Shown here piece after piece: positions 22,536-31,050 of a stretch of DNA of 64,000 nucleotides. Position 1 is the first letter of the stretch, and each line of letters starts with the position of its first letter. The notes under the pieces were generated by a model, which did no database searches, was not told the origin of the DNA, and was given only the letters and a program-made list of their open reading frames with translations. Source of the stretch: Micromonospora solifontis (lineage in GTDB: Bacteria > Actinomycetota > Actinomycetes > Mycobacteriales > Micromonosporaceae). Location: assembly GCF_003725545.1 (NCBI RefSeq), contig NZ_RJLN01000023.1:1-64000 (forward strand), given 5' to 3'. The position numbers were made by a program, and so were the translations under genes.

Positions 22536-23504
22536 GTGAGCGTGCGGCCCGGCTGGTACGTCGACCCCGCCGACCCCGAGACCCGGCGGTACTGGGACGG
22601 GGAGGGGTGGGTCGGCGCGCCCATCCCGGTCGACGCCACTCCGCCCGAGGGCCCGCCGCCGGCCGAGCCGGCCCCGGTCGCCGCGCCGGCGCCCGGCGTT
22701 CCCGCGGCGCACCCGGGGCAGCCGGGTCCCGCACCGCAGCCAGGTCACCCCGGCGTCGGTCCGTACCCCGGGCAGCCGGCTCAGTGGCCGGGTCAGCCGA
22801 CCGGCCCGGGGCACTGGCCGGGGCAGCCGACCGGTGCCGGGGCGCCCTCCGGGCCGCCGCCGGGTTGGCCGTACCCGACCTGGCCGGGGCGCCCGCCCCT
22901 GCCGCAGCCGCACGGACTGCCGCTCGCCACGTACGGGGCCCGGCTGGTCGCCCGCCTGATCGACTTCGGCGTGGTCTTCCTGCTCAACGTCGCCGTGAAC
23001 GGCTGGTTCGTCTGGCGGTACGTCGAGGAGGTCGCGCCCTACCTGCGGGAATCCTTCCGTCGGGCGCTGGCCGGCAACGGCTCCACCGAGGGGCTCCCCC
23101 AGCCCGGGGACCAGGCCGGCGGCCTCCAGATCGTCATCCTGCTGATCGCCACCGCGCTCTGGTTCGCGTACGAGGTGCCCTCGATGGCGGCCCGCGGGCA
23201 GACCTTCGGCAAGCGGGTCGTGGGCGTCCGGGCGGTGCCGGTCGAGGCGGATCAGCCGCTCGGCTTCGGCCGGGCCACCCGGCGCTGGACCACCCTCGGG
23301 CTGCCCACCATGCTCTGGTACTGCTGCGGCTTCGGGCTGCTGCTCCAGTTCGTCGACGCGGTTTCCCTGCTCTTCGACCAGCCGCTGCGCCAGGCGCTGC
23401 ACGACAAGCGTGCGCAGACCGTGGTGGTCCAACTGCCCCGCGTCAGACCCGACACCCGTACCACCGCGCGCGACCGCGCCAACCCCCCGGGAGACACCCC
23501 ATGA
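22536..23504 (+). CDS. DUF2510-RDD membrane protein
   Basis: 322 residues. An N-terminal DUF2510 motif ([21 protein letters not shown]) is followed by a ~90-residue Pro/Gly/Gln linker and an RDD domain ([30 protein letters not shown]) with membrane segments. It is a paralogue of the preceding gene in its second half. GTG at 22536 follows GAGAGG; GTG 22542 is possible. Its stop overlaps the aminotransferase start (ATGA). Function unknown. Confidence 0.75.
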   Translation: MSVRPGWYVDPADPETRRYWDGEGWVGAPIPVDATPPEGPPPAEPAPVAAPAPGVPAAHPGQPGPAPQPGHPGVGPYPGQPAQWPGQPTGPGHWPGQPTGAGAPSGPPPGWPYPTWPGRPPLPQPHGLPLATYGARLVARLIDFGVVFLLNVAVNGWFVWRYVEEVAPYLRESFRRALAGNGSTEGLPQPGDQAGGLQIVILLIATALWFAYEVPSMAARGQTFGKRVVGVRAVPVEADQPLGFGRATRRWTTLGLPTMLWYCCGFGLLLQFVDAVSLLFDQPLRQALHDKRAQTVVVQLPRVRPDTRTTARDRANPPGDTP

Positions 23505-24604
23505 CCGACACCGGACGTCACCAGCCTCCGCTGCGGCTGACCCGCGCCGACCTGGACGCGCTGCCCAACTACGTGCCCGGACGCAGCCCGGCCGACCTGG
23601 CCCGCGAGCTGGGCCTGCCCGAGGCGATCAAGCTGGCCAGCAACGAGGTGCCCTACGGCCCGCTGCCGGGTGTGGTGGAGGCGGTCACCGAGGCGGTCGC
23701 CGGGTCGCACCGCTACCCGGACATGGGCGTGGTGGCACTGCGGCAGGCCCTCGCCGAGCGGTACGGCGTCGACCCCGACCGGATCGCCACCGGCTGCGGG
23801 TCGGTGGCGCTGGCCGAGCACCTGGTGCGGGCCACCTGCCTGCCCGGCGACGAACTGCTCTACTCGTGGCGGTCCTTCGAGGCGTACCCGATCATCGCGG
23901 CGACCAGCGGCGCGACCAGCGTGCGGGTGCCGAACGACGCCGGCCACGGGCACGACCTGGCCTCGATGGCGGCGGCGGTGACCGACCGGACCCGGATGAT
24001 CCTGGTCTGCAACCCGAACAACCCCACCGGCACCGCCGTCCGGAAGGCGGAGCTGGACCGTTTCCTCGACGCGGTGCCAGACGACGTCCTGGTGGTGATC
24101 GACGAGGCGTACCGGGAGTTCGTCACCGACCCGGAGGTGCCGGACGCCCTCAGCTACCTGGACCGGCCGAATGTGGCGGTGCTGCGCACGCTGTCCAAGG
24201 CGTGGGGGCTGGCCGGCCTGCGGATCGGCTGGCTGGTCGCCGAGCCGACGGTGGCGGCCGCGGTGCGCAAGGTCGTCACCCCCTTCTCCACCAGCATGGC
24301 CGCCCAGGCCGGCGCGCTCGCCGCGCTCGCCCAGGCCGACGAGGTCGGACGCCGGTGCGCGCTGGTCGTCGCCGAGCGGGACCGGGTCACCGAGGCGCTG
24401 CGCAAGTTCGTCCCGGACGTGCCGTCCAGCCAGGCCAACTTCGTCTGGCTGCCGCTCGGCGAGCGGGCCGTGGACTTCGGCAAGGCGTGCGAGGCGCGCG
24501 GCGTCATCGTCCGGCCGTTCGCCGGCGACGGGGTCCGGGTCACCATCGGCACGCCGGCCGAGAACGACGCCTTCCTGGCCGCCGCCGAGGCCGCGCTCGC
24601 CTGA
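23501..24604 (+). CDS. PLP-dependent aminotransferase, HisC/aromatic (Pat) type
   Basis: 367 residues, fold type I. NPNNPTG (171-177), DEAY (201-204), Schiff-base Lys233 in [14 protein letters not shown] and Arg241 are all present. The family covers histidinol-phosphate and phenylalanine/tyrosine aminotransferases. The location next to hpd and the Lrp regulator favours transamination of aromatic amino acids to feed hpd, but this is context only. ATG 23501 overlaps the previous stop. Confidence 0.85.
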   Translation: MTDTGRHQPPLRLTRADLDALPNYVPGRSPADLARELGLPEAIKLASNEVPYGPLPGVVEAVTEAVAGSHRYPDMGVVALRQALAERYGVDPDRIATGCGSVALAEHLVRATCLPGDELLYSWRSFEAYPIIAATSGATSVRVPNDAGHGHDLASMAAAVTDRTRMILVCNPNNPTGTAVRKAELDRFLDAVPDDVLVVIDEAYREFVTDPEVPDALSYLDRPNVAVLRTLSKAWGLAGLRIGWLVAEPTVAAAVRKVVTPFSTSMAAQAGALAALAQADEVGRRCALVVAERDRVTEALRKFVPDVPSSQANFVWLPLGERAVDFGKACEARGVIVRPFAGDGVRVTIGTPAENDAFLAAAEAALA

Positions 24605-24613
24605 GCCGTTGCG

Positions 24614-24647
24614 GCTGCTCGCCGCGGCTCAGGTCGCGGCGAGCAGC
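24614..24647. terminator. Bidirectional terminator between converging genes
   Basis: Perfect 13-bp arms GCTGCTCGCCGCG (24614-24626) and CGCGGCGAGCAGC (24635-24647). The loop contains the stop codon of the leftward propeller gene, so that gene's last codons form the stem. Confidence 0.8.
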
Positions 24648-25882
24648 ACCGGCTCGGCCACCAGGAAGTACGCCTGGTCGTCGTCGTCGGGGACGGCCCG
24701 CTCGCGGGCCCGCTCCACCGCGACGTAGCCGCCCGCCGCGTACGCCCGGCCGGGCTGCCAGCCGATCCCGTCGCGGCCGATGTCCAGCGCGAACCGGGAC
24801 CGCTCCGCGCCGGTGACCGGGTCGAGGGTGATCAGGTCCCGCCGCTCGGTCAACAGGTGGATCCGGCCCGGCTCGACCGCGATGATCCGGACCGGCCCGA
24901 GGTCGGCCCGCCGCCACAGCTCCTCGCCGGTGCGGGCGGACCGGCCGGTCACCACCCCGGCCGAGGTGCCGACGACCCGCTCGCCGTCGAGCTGGGTGTC
25001 CGCGCCGTCGAGGGCCGGCGCGGCCACCGGCGCACCGGAGCCGACCAGCCAGCCCCGACCGCTGCCGTCGCCGCGACCGGAGATGCGCAGGCCCCGGCAG
25101 CCCGAGCGCGCCTGCCGGCAGCCGACCGGGGTCAGCACGAACTCCTCCGGGGCGTCCGGCGGCCGCCAGCGAATGCGGACCGCGCCGGTGGCGGCGTCCC
25201 GGAACTCGACCGCCTCCGGCCCGGCGCAGGCGTCCAACCCGAGCACCTCACCGGCGGCGGTGGTGCCCGCCGCGCCGAGGCAGCCCCGTTCCCGGTCGAC
25301 CCGCCAGAGCCGGCGGCCGTCGGCCAGGTCGTACCCGTCGAGCCGGCCGACACCGGCCGCGACCAGCACGGTCCGGCCGGCGGCGATCCGGGCGACGTGC
25401 AGCCCGGCCGGGTTCCACACCGTCGCCGCGTAGGTGCGGCGCGGCTCCGGCAGCTCGCCGGGTTCCGGCCCGTCGGCCCGCCAGGCCACCCGGCCGGTAC
25501 GCGCGTCCAGCGCCACCAGTTCCCCGTCCGACCAGCGGCTGACCACGGTGGTGCCCTCGGCGAGCACCCCGTCGAGCTTCGCCGGCCAGCGCCGGTACGA
25601 CCAGAACGGGGTCACCCGGTACCGCCGGTCGACCGGCTGGTCGGCGTACACCTGGCGGGGGCCGGCGTAGACCCGGAGCCGGCCGTCCACGATCAGCGGG
25701 GCCGCCGGCAGCCGGCCGATCACCCCGGGCTCCGGGTCCGGGGCGGCCGGGTAGGCGCCCCGGGCGACCGTGCTCACCTCGGCCGGCGCGAGGACCCGGT
25801 GGACCACGACGGCCGCCGCCCCGACGGCGAGCACCGCCGCGAGCGCCACCACGATCCGCCGCCGCCCCAGGGGCAACCCCAT
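24629..25882 (-). CDS. Membrane-anchored PQQ-like beta-propeller protein (second copy)
   Basis: 417 residues: N-terminal membrane helix (IVVALAAVLAVGAAAVVVH), then PQQ-type blades (LVALDARTGRVAWRADGPE, LDGYDLADGRRLWRVDRE, LDPVTGAERSRFALD). Four Cys in the central blades could form disulfides outside the cell. It shares layout with the protein at 18406-19818. ATG at 25882 follows GGAGGTG. Function not recognised. Confidence 0.7.
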   Translation of the reverse strand: MGLPLGRRRIVVALAAVLAVGAAAVVVHRVLAPAEVSTVARGAYPAAPDPEPGVIGRLPAAPLIVDGRLRVYAGPRQVYADQPVDRRYRVTPFWSYRRWPAKLDGVLAEGTTVVSRWSDGELVALDARTGRVAWRADGPEPGELPEPRRTYAATVWNPAGLHVARIAAGRTVLVAAGVGRLDGYDLADGRRLWRVDRERGCLGAAGTTAAGEVLGLDACAGPEAVEFRDAATGAVRIRWRPPDAPEEFVLTPVGCRQARSGCRGLRISGRGDGSGRGWLVGSGAPVAAPALDGADTQLDGERVVGTSAGVVTGRSARTGEELWRRADLGPVRIIAVEPGRIHLLTERRDLITLDPVTGAERSRFALDIGRDGIGWQPGRAYAAGGYVAVERARERAVPDDDDQAYFLVAEPVLLAAT

Positions 25883-25925
25883 CCCACACCTCCGCCCGGC
25901 ACCCTATCGACCGGCAACGCCACGC

Positions 25926-26070
25926 CGCAGCGCGGCGTCAGACGCGCCGGCGTGGCGTTGCCGGAGGCGGGCGCTCGGGCCGCAGCGCGGCGTCAGACGC
26001 GCCGGCGTGGCGTCCCCGGCGGCGGGCGTTCCGGCCGCAGCGCGGCGTCCCCGGAGGCGGGCGGTCCGGC
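25926..26070. repeat. 55-bp tandem repeat, 2.6 copies
   Basis: Copies at 25926-25980 and 25981-26035 begin CGCAGCGCGGCGTCAGACGC and differ at few positions. A third copy (26036-26070) lacks 20 bp and ends exactly against the stop codon of the SRPBCC gene. Each full unit also contains the hairpin-prone pair GCGCCGGCG / CGCGGCG. Confidence 0.85.
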
Positions 26071-26553
26071 TCAGGCGGCCTCGGCGGTGGGGGCGGGCGT
26101 GACCGCGGCGGCCAGGTCGGCGAGGTCGCGCCGGAGGGCACCCTCGACCGCCCGGGCGGCCAGGCCGCCGAGGATCAGCGCCAGCACCCGGCCGTACGGG
26201 GCGGTCGGCGCGGCCTCCTGCTCGACGGTGACCTCGGTGCAGCCGCGCCGGCGGCGTTCGACGGTCCGCAGCCGCCAGGTGATCCGGTAGTCCGCTCCGG
26301 CGCCCCGCGAGCTGAGCACCAGTCGCGTCGGGGCGGCCGCCTCGACCACCACGAACTCCTCCGGCTCGGCGGCGCCGTCCGGCCGGACCCGGGTCTCGCA
26401 CCAGGCCGTGCCGGGGCCGAAGGGACCGGGGGTGAGCACGTCGACCGCGCCGACGGCGGAGAGCCAGCCGGCCCGTGCGGGGAGGTCGGTGAGGAGCCGC
26501 CACACGTCGACGTCCTGCGCTTCGATGAATGCGGAAACCGTCACCGTCGACAT
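26071..26553 (-). CDS. SRPBCC-superfamily protein (polyketide cyclase/dehydrase-like fold)
   Basis: 160 residues: VTVSAFIEAQDVDVWRLLTDLPARAGWLS is the typical opening of the helix-grip fold, followed by FGPGTAWCETRV and the long C-terminal helix (GRVLALILGGLAARAVEGALRRDLADLAA). Such proteins bind small hydrophobic ligands. Specific role unknown. ATG 26553 follows GGGAGGTG. Confidence 0.8.
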   Translation of the reverse strand: MSTVTVSAFIEAQDVDVWRLLTDLPARAGWLSAVGAVDVLTPGPFGPGTAWCETRVRPDGAAEPEEFVVVEAAAPTRLVLSSRGAGADYRITWRLRTVERRRRGCTEVTVEQEAAPTAPYGRVLALILGGLAARAVEGALRRDLADLAAAVTPAPTAEAA

Positions 26554-26625
26554 GGCACCTCCCGTGTCGTCCACGGTACGGGGCGTGAACGGGAAACGGC
26601 GAGGCTTGCGGTGACATTTCCACCA

Positions 26626-26649
26626 CCGGTGCCCCGATCGGGGCACCGG
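26626..26649 (-). terminator. Palindromic terminator after the DUF397 gene
   Basis: Perfect 24-bp palindrome centred at 26637/26638 (arm CCGGTGCCCCGA), 18 bp downstream of the DUF397 stop on the minus strand. Confidence 0.65.
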
Positions 26650-26667
26650 GGTCCGGGGGCGTCGGCG

Positions 26668-26877
26668 TCAGCCGCGGAAGGCGTCGGCCCGGATCGCGGC
26701 GACGAACGCCGTCCAGCCCGGTGGACTGACCGCGAGCGCCGGACCGGACGGGTCCTTCGAGTCGCGTATCCCCACCAGGCCGTGCCCGGCCACCACGTTG
26801 GTCGCCACCTCGACGCAGAGGCCCTGGTCGTTGGAACGGCTGCTGGTGCGCCAGACGGCGCCGGTCAGCTCGGTCAT
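26668..26877 (-). CDS. DUF397-domain protein
   Basis: 69 residues, the standard size: WRTSSRSNDQGLCVEVA ... VGIRDSKDPSGPALAVSPPGWTAFVAAIRAD is the family pattern. DUF397 proteins normally pair with a helix-turn-helix XRE regulator (WhiJ/AbaA type). None is adjacent here, so it is an orphan. ATG 26877 has AGGAGGGAG before it. Confidence 0.88.
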   Translation of the reverse strand: MTELTGAVWRTSSRSNDQGLCVEVATNVVAGHGLVGIRDSKDPSGPALAVSPPGWTAFVAAIRADAFRG

Positions 26878-26962
26878 GCCTCGCTCCCTCCTGTTCCGCT
26901 CGGGCACGCCCAGCTCGCACCGCCGGACGTGCGGAATCCGCGACGATCAACGGGGATGGCGA

Positions 26963-26997
26963 CGTGCCCGGTCGCACAGCGGGTGCGACCGGGCACG
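26963..26997 (-). terminator. Terminator after fahA
   Basis: Perfect 14-bp arms CGTGCCCGGTCGCA (26963-26976) and TGCGACCGGGCACG (26984-26997), 20 bp past the fahA stop. Confidence 0.8.
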
Positions 26998-27016
26998 GGG
27001 AGACGGATGCGTGACG

Positions 27017-28216
27017 TCAGCGGGCCGGGAGGACCGTTCCGGTGACCTCGCCGAGGGCGATCGTGGTGCCGTTCGGGCCCGGGGCGGTGGCGGTGACGGT
27101 CACCGTGTCACCGTCCTCCAGGAAGGTCCGGGCGCTCCCGTCGGCGAACTTGACCGGCTCGGCCCCGCCCCAGCTCAGCTCGAGGAAGGAGCCGACCTGA
27201 CCGCGTTCGGGACCGGAGACGGTGCCGGAGGCGTAGAGGTCGCCGGTGCGCAGCGACGCCCCGTTGACCGTGAGGTGGGCGAGCTGCTGGGCCGGGGTCC
27301 AGTACATGGTGGCGAAGGGCGGCTCGGCCACCCGCTCGCCGTTCCACTCCACCGACAGCGTGAGGTCCAGCCCCAGGTGCGGGGTGTCGCGGAGGTAGTC
27401 CTGCACCGGCGGGTCCTGGTCCGGGGCGGGCACGAAGGCGTCGGCGAGGGCGTCCAACGGGGTGACCCAGGCCGAGACGGAGGTGGCGAAGGACTTGCCC
27501 AGGAACGGGCCGAGCGGCTGGTACTCCCAGGCCTGGATGTCCCGGGCGGACCAGTCGTTGACCAGCACCACGCCGAAGACGTGGTCGGCGAAGTCGTCCA
27601 CCGCCACCCGGTCGCCGAGCCGGCTCGGCACCCCGACCACGAAACCGACCTCGGCCTCGATGTCCAGCCGGACCGACGCGCCGGTGGTGGGGCCCTGCGC
27701 GGTGGCCCGCTGCCCGCTCGGCCGGACCACCGGGGTGCCGGAGACCACCACCGTGCCGGCCCGGCCGTGGTAGCCGATCGGCACGTGCTTCCAGTTCGGC
27801 AGCAGCGGCGGCTGGCCGGGGCGGAAGATCTGCCCGACGTTCGACGCGTGGTGCTCGGACGAGTAGAAGTCGACGTAGTCCGCCACCTCGAACGGGAGCA
27901 GCAGTTCGACCTCGCGCAGCGGCACCAGCAGCGGCTCCACCGCGGCGCGGTGCGCCCCGTCGGTGAGCAGCTCGGTGATCCGTTGCCGGACGGCGGTCCA
28001 CTGCGGACGGCCCAGCGCCATGAACGCGTTCAACGTCGGCCGGCCCAGCGCCCCGGCGGCCAGCACCAGGCCGGCCTCCTCCGCGCCCGCCAGGTCCAGC
28101 ACGAAGTCGCCGATGCGTACGCCGACCCGCGGCGCGCGCTCGCCGTGCCGGAACACCCCGTACGGCAGGTTGGTCACGCCGTACGGCGAACCGTCGGCAC
28201 CGGTCACCCAGGTCAT
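27017..28216 (-). CDS. fahA: Fumarylacetoacetase
   Basis: 399 residues; splits fumarylacetoacetate into fumarate and acetoacetate, the last step of the homogentisate pathway. The N-terminal SH3-like part (PYGVFRHGERAPRVGVRIGD) is followed by the metal/substrate region DFYSSEHHASNVGQIFRP, PIGYHGRAGTVVVSG, EAEVGFVVG and NDWSARDIQAWEYQPLGPFLGKSF. ATG 28216 overlaps the stop of the upstream gene (ATGA), so the two are coupled. Confidence 0.94.
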   Translation of the reverse strand: MTWVTGADGSPYGVTNLPYGVFRHGERAPRVGVRIGDFVLDLAGAEEAGLVLAAGALGRPTLNAFMALGRPQWTAVRQRITELLTDGAHRAAVEPLLVPLREVELLLPFEVADYVDFYSSEHHASNVGQIFRPGQPPLLPNWKHVPIGYHGRAGTVVVSGTPVVRPSGQRATAQGPTTGASVRLDIEAEVGFVVGVPSRLGDRVAVDDFADHVFGVVLVNDWSARDIQAWEYQPLGPFLGKSFATSVSAWVTPLDALADAFVPAPDQDPPVQDYLRDTPHLGLDLTLSVEWNGERVAEPPFATMYWTPAQQLAHLTVNGASLRTGDLYASGTVSGPERGQVGSFLELSWGGAEPVKFADGSARTFLEDGDTVTVTATAPGPNGTTIALGEVTGTVLPAR

Positions 28217-29070
28217 TCCTCGAAGCCCCCGTTCATCAGCCCCAGCCGGATCAGGTCGGTCAGTGGTTCGGAGATGCTGCACGAGCCGTACCCCACCCAG
28301 AGCGGGCGGTCGGCGTCGCGGTGGGCGCGGGCCCGCTCGACCACGCGTACCGGGTCGGTGGCGGCGAGCAGCTCGGCGACCCCGTCCACCTCGGCGCCCG
28401 CCACCGCGGCCAGGGTCGCGGCGAGCACGTTCACGAAGCCGTGGTGGGTGAAGCCGGTCTCCGGGTCGCGGTGCCGGATCGCGTGGTGCAGCCCGGCGGT
28501 CAGCTTGAACGGCAGCCCCCGGTCCCGGCAGGCGCAGATCACCGCGGCCAGCTCGACCGGGGTCGGGAAGAGTTCGGCGGCCAGCCCGCCGGTGCGGAAC
28601 TTGGCGGCGACGGGCAGCCCGCCGGCCCGCGCCTCGGCGACGGTGTCCAGCGCGCCCATCAACCCGAAGGTCAGCGGGATCTCGGCGTAGACCGTGGTGC
28701 CGGCCAGCCGCTCGGCGAGCTTGACCAGGTCAGCGAGGCCGGGCTGGGGATCCTCGCCGCGCTTGGCGACGGCCGCCTCGACCTGCCGGACGGTGAGCCG
28801 GGGGTCGGCCTCGGCGAGGGCCGCCTCCAGCCGGCCGACCGGCACGTCACCGATCACCCCGACGGCCAGGGCCGCCTCCGGTTCGAGCAGGCCGGGCAGG
28901 TCGGGCAGCGCCGAGGCGGGCAGCAGCAGCGGGCCGACCAGGTCGGCGTACCAGGCGGCGCGGTGGCGGTGGTGGGCGGTCACCGCGTCCGGCAGCGACG
29001 CGCTGCCGGGCGGGAAGACGGCAGCGTCGTCGACCAGACCGGCGAAGAGACGGGTCACCTGCGTTGACAC
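28213..29070 (-). CDS. Conserved protein of unknown function coupled to fahA
   Basis: 285 residues, no signal peptide or membrane segment. I do not recognise a characterised family. Alternating strands and helices (ALAVGVIGDV, TVYAEIPLTFGLM, LPVAAKFRTGG, PFKLTAGLHHAIR, PLWVGYGSCSISEPL) look like a TIM barrel with conserved Lys/His near strand ends. The ATGA overlap with fahA and its place as first gene of the unit opposite hmgA indicate a part in tyrosine/homogentisate breakdown. GTG 29070 is assumed; GTG 29058 is possible. Confidence 0.6.
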   Translation of the reverse strand: MSTQVTRLFAGLVDDAAVFPPGSASLPDAVTAHHRHRAAWYADLVGPLLLPASALPDLPGLLEPEAALAVGVIGDVPVGRLEAALAEADPRLTVRQVEAAVAKRGEDPQPGLADLVKLAERLAGTTVYAEIPLTFGLMGALDTVAEARAGGLPVAAKFRTGGLAAELFPTPVELAAVICACRDRGLPFKLTAGLHHAIRHRDPETGFTHHGFVNVLAATLAAVAGAEVDGVAELLAATDPVRVVERARAHRDADRPLWVGYGSCSISEPLTDLIRLGLMNGGFEE

Positions 29071-29110
29071 GAGACAAGAATCTACGGGACGCTACGAGGA
29101 ACGGACAACA

Positions 29111-29129
29111 GCGTCCGATTACCGGACGC
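29111..29129. promoter_or_regulatory. Operator candidate in the fahA/hmgA divergent promoter
   Basis: Perfect 7-bp inverted repeat GCGTCCG-attac-CGGACGC in the 94-bp region between the divergent fahA unit and hmgA. Its position lets one regulator control both directions. Confidence 0.5.
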
Positions 29130-29164
29130 GATCGGCCGGAGAACGGGACATATCGGGAGGCGAG

Positions 29165-30331
29165 ATGCCGTACTACCGCAGGATCGGCGAGGTGCCCCGC
29201 AAGCGCCACACCCAGTTCCGCCAGCCCGACGGCAGCCTGTACGCGGAGGAGCTGGTCGGCCAGGAGGGCTTCTCGTCCGACTCGTCGCTGCTCTACCACC
29301 GGCACGCGCCGACCGCGATCGTGGCCGCCGAGGAGTTCACCCCGCCCGCCTTCACCCGGGTGCCGAACCTGCCGTTGAAGCCGCGCCACCTGCGTACCCA
29401 CAAGCTCGACGGGACCGGGGCGGACCCGGTGCTCGGTCGGCAGTACCTGCTGGCCAACGACGACGTGCGGATCGCGTACGTGCTGGCCGACCGGCCCTCC
29501 CCGCTGTTCCGGGACGCCACCGGCGACCACTGCCTCTACCTGGAGTCCGGGTCGCTGCGCGTCGAGTCGCCATTCGGTGTGCTGGAGGCGGTGGCCGGCG
29601 ACTACGTGATCATCCCGACGTCGACCATCCACCGCCTGGTGCCGACCGGCGACGAGCCGACCCGGCTGCTCGCCGTCGAGGCGGCCGGGCACATCGGCCC
29701 GCCCAAGCGCTACCTCTCGGTGCGCGGGCAGTTCCTGGAGCACTCGCCGTACTGCGAGCGGGACGTCCGAGGGCCGGACACCCCGCTGCTGGTCGACGAG
29801 ACCGACGTGGAGGTGCTGGTCCGGCACCGTCGCGGCTGGACGAGGTACGGCTACGCGAACCACCCGTTCGACGTGGTGGGCTGGGACGGGCACCTCTACC
29901 CGTGGGCGTTCTCCATCCACGACTTCGAGCCGATCACGGGCCGGATCCACCAGCCGCCGCCGGTGCACCAGACCTTCCAGGGCCCGAACTTCGTGATCTG
30001 CTCGTTCGTGCCGCGCAAGGTGGACTACCACCCGGACGCCATCCCCGTGCCGTACAACCACCACAACGTCGACTCCGACGAGATGCTCTTCTACACCGGC
30101 GGCAACTACGAGGCCCGGCGCGGCTCCGGCATCGAGCAGGGCTCGATCTCGCTGCACCCGTCCGGCTTCACCCACGGGCCCCAGCCCGGTGCGGCCGAGC
30201 GCTCGATCGGGGTGGACTTCTTCGACGAGCTGGCGGTCATGGTGGACACCTTCCGCCCGCTGGACCTGTGCGACGCGGCGACCGCCTGCGAGGACGACGC
30301 GTACGCCTGGACCTGGGCGCGCCGCGGCTGA
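29165..30331 (+). CDS. hmgA: Homogentisate 1,2-dioxygenase
   Basis: 388 residues; opens the ring of homogentisate to maleylacetoacetate. The Fe(II) site region is visible as VPYNHHNVDSDEMLFYTGG (His and Glu) followed by LHPSGFTHGPQPG. The cupin core has DHCLYLESGSLRV and GDYVIIPTSTIHRL. It is about 50 residues shorter than the human enzyme, typical of this bacterial branch. GGGAGG lies before ATG 29165. Confidence 0.93.
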   Translation: MPYYRRIGEVPRKRHTQFRQPDGSLYAEELVGQEGFSSDSSLLYHRHAPTAIVAAEEFTPPAFTRVPNLPLKPRHLRTHKLDGTGADPVLGRQYLLANDDVRIAYVLADRPSPLFRDATGDHCLYLESGSLRVESPFGVLEAVAGDYVIIPTSTIHRLVPTGDEPTRLLAVEAAGHIGPPKRYLSVRGQFLEHSPYCERDVRGPDTPLLVDETDVEVLVRHRRGWTRYGYANHPFDVVGWDGHLYPWAFSIHDFEPITGRIHQPPPVHQTFQGPNFVICSFVPRKVDYHPDAIPVPYNHHNVDSDEMLFYTGGNYEARRGSGIEQGSISLHPSGFTHGPQPGAAERSIGVDFFDELAVMVDTFRPLDLCDAATACEDDAYAWTWARRG

Positions 30332-30338
30332 CGCGGAC

Positions 30339-30366
30339 GGGGCCGCGCCCGGACGGACGCGGCCCC
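30339..30366 (+). terminator. Terminator after hmgA
   Basis: Perfect 9-bp stem GGGGCCGCG (30339-30347) / CGCGGCCCC (30358-30366) followed by TCTCAT, 8 bp past the stop. Confidence 0.8.
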
Positions 30367-30381
30367 TCTCATACGCCTGGA

Positions 30382-31014
30382 TCAGAACGTCGAGGCGTCG
30401 ATGACGAAGCGGTAGCGCACGTCGGAGGCGAGCACCCGCTCGTACGCCTCATTGATCTTCTCGGCCGGGATGACCTCGATCTCCGCGCCCAGCCCGTGCT
30501 CGGCGCAGAAGTCGAGCATCTCCTGGGTCTCGGCGATGCCCCCGATCATCGAGCCGGCGAACGACCGGCGGGCAGGGATCAGCGAGAACGCGTGCACGGA
30601 CAGCGGATCCTCCGGCGCGCCCACGTTGACCAGCGTCCCGTCCACGGCCAGCAGCCGCAGGTACGCGTCGAGGTCGATCTTCGCGCTGACGGTGTTCACG
30701 ATGAGGTCGAACGAGCCGGCCAGCTCGGTGAAGGTCGCCTCGTCCGAGGTGGCGTGGTAGTGGTCGGCGCCGAGCCGCAGCCCGTCCTCCCGCTTCTTCA
30801 GCGACTGGGAGAGCACGGTCACCTCGGCGCCCATGGCGTGTGCCAGCTTGACCGCCATGTGGCCCAGCCCGCCGAGGCCGATGACGGCGACCCGCTTGCC
30901 GGGGCCGGCGCCCCAGTGCCGCAGCGGCGAGTAGGTGGTGATGCCGGCGCAGAGCAGCGGGGCGGCGACGTCCAGCTCGATGCCGTCCGGGACCCCGCGG
31001 CCACCCCCACCCAC
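30382..31014 (-). pseudogene. Zinc-type alcohol dehydrogenase (YahK/AdhC type), N-terminal half missing
   Basis: About 210 residues matching only the C-terminal part of cinnamyl-alcohol-dehydrogenase-like NADP enzymes: [46 protein letters not shown], then [21 protein letters not shown] and [20 protein letters not shown]. Some 140 N-terminal residues with the catalytic and structural zinc ligands are absent. Upstream of the match the sequence becomes a C/A-rich stretch (31000-31015), and GTG 31014 is only the first start in the frame. It cannot work as a dehydrogenase, so it is called a truncated remnant. Confidence 0.85.
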
Positions 31015-31050
31015 ACGTAGCCATGGTCACGGGCGGGAGAGGGAATAACC

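Noticed and set aside
25926..26070. Possible CRISPR array
   Set aside because: Units are contiguous 55-bp copies without unique spacers and there are no cas genes.
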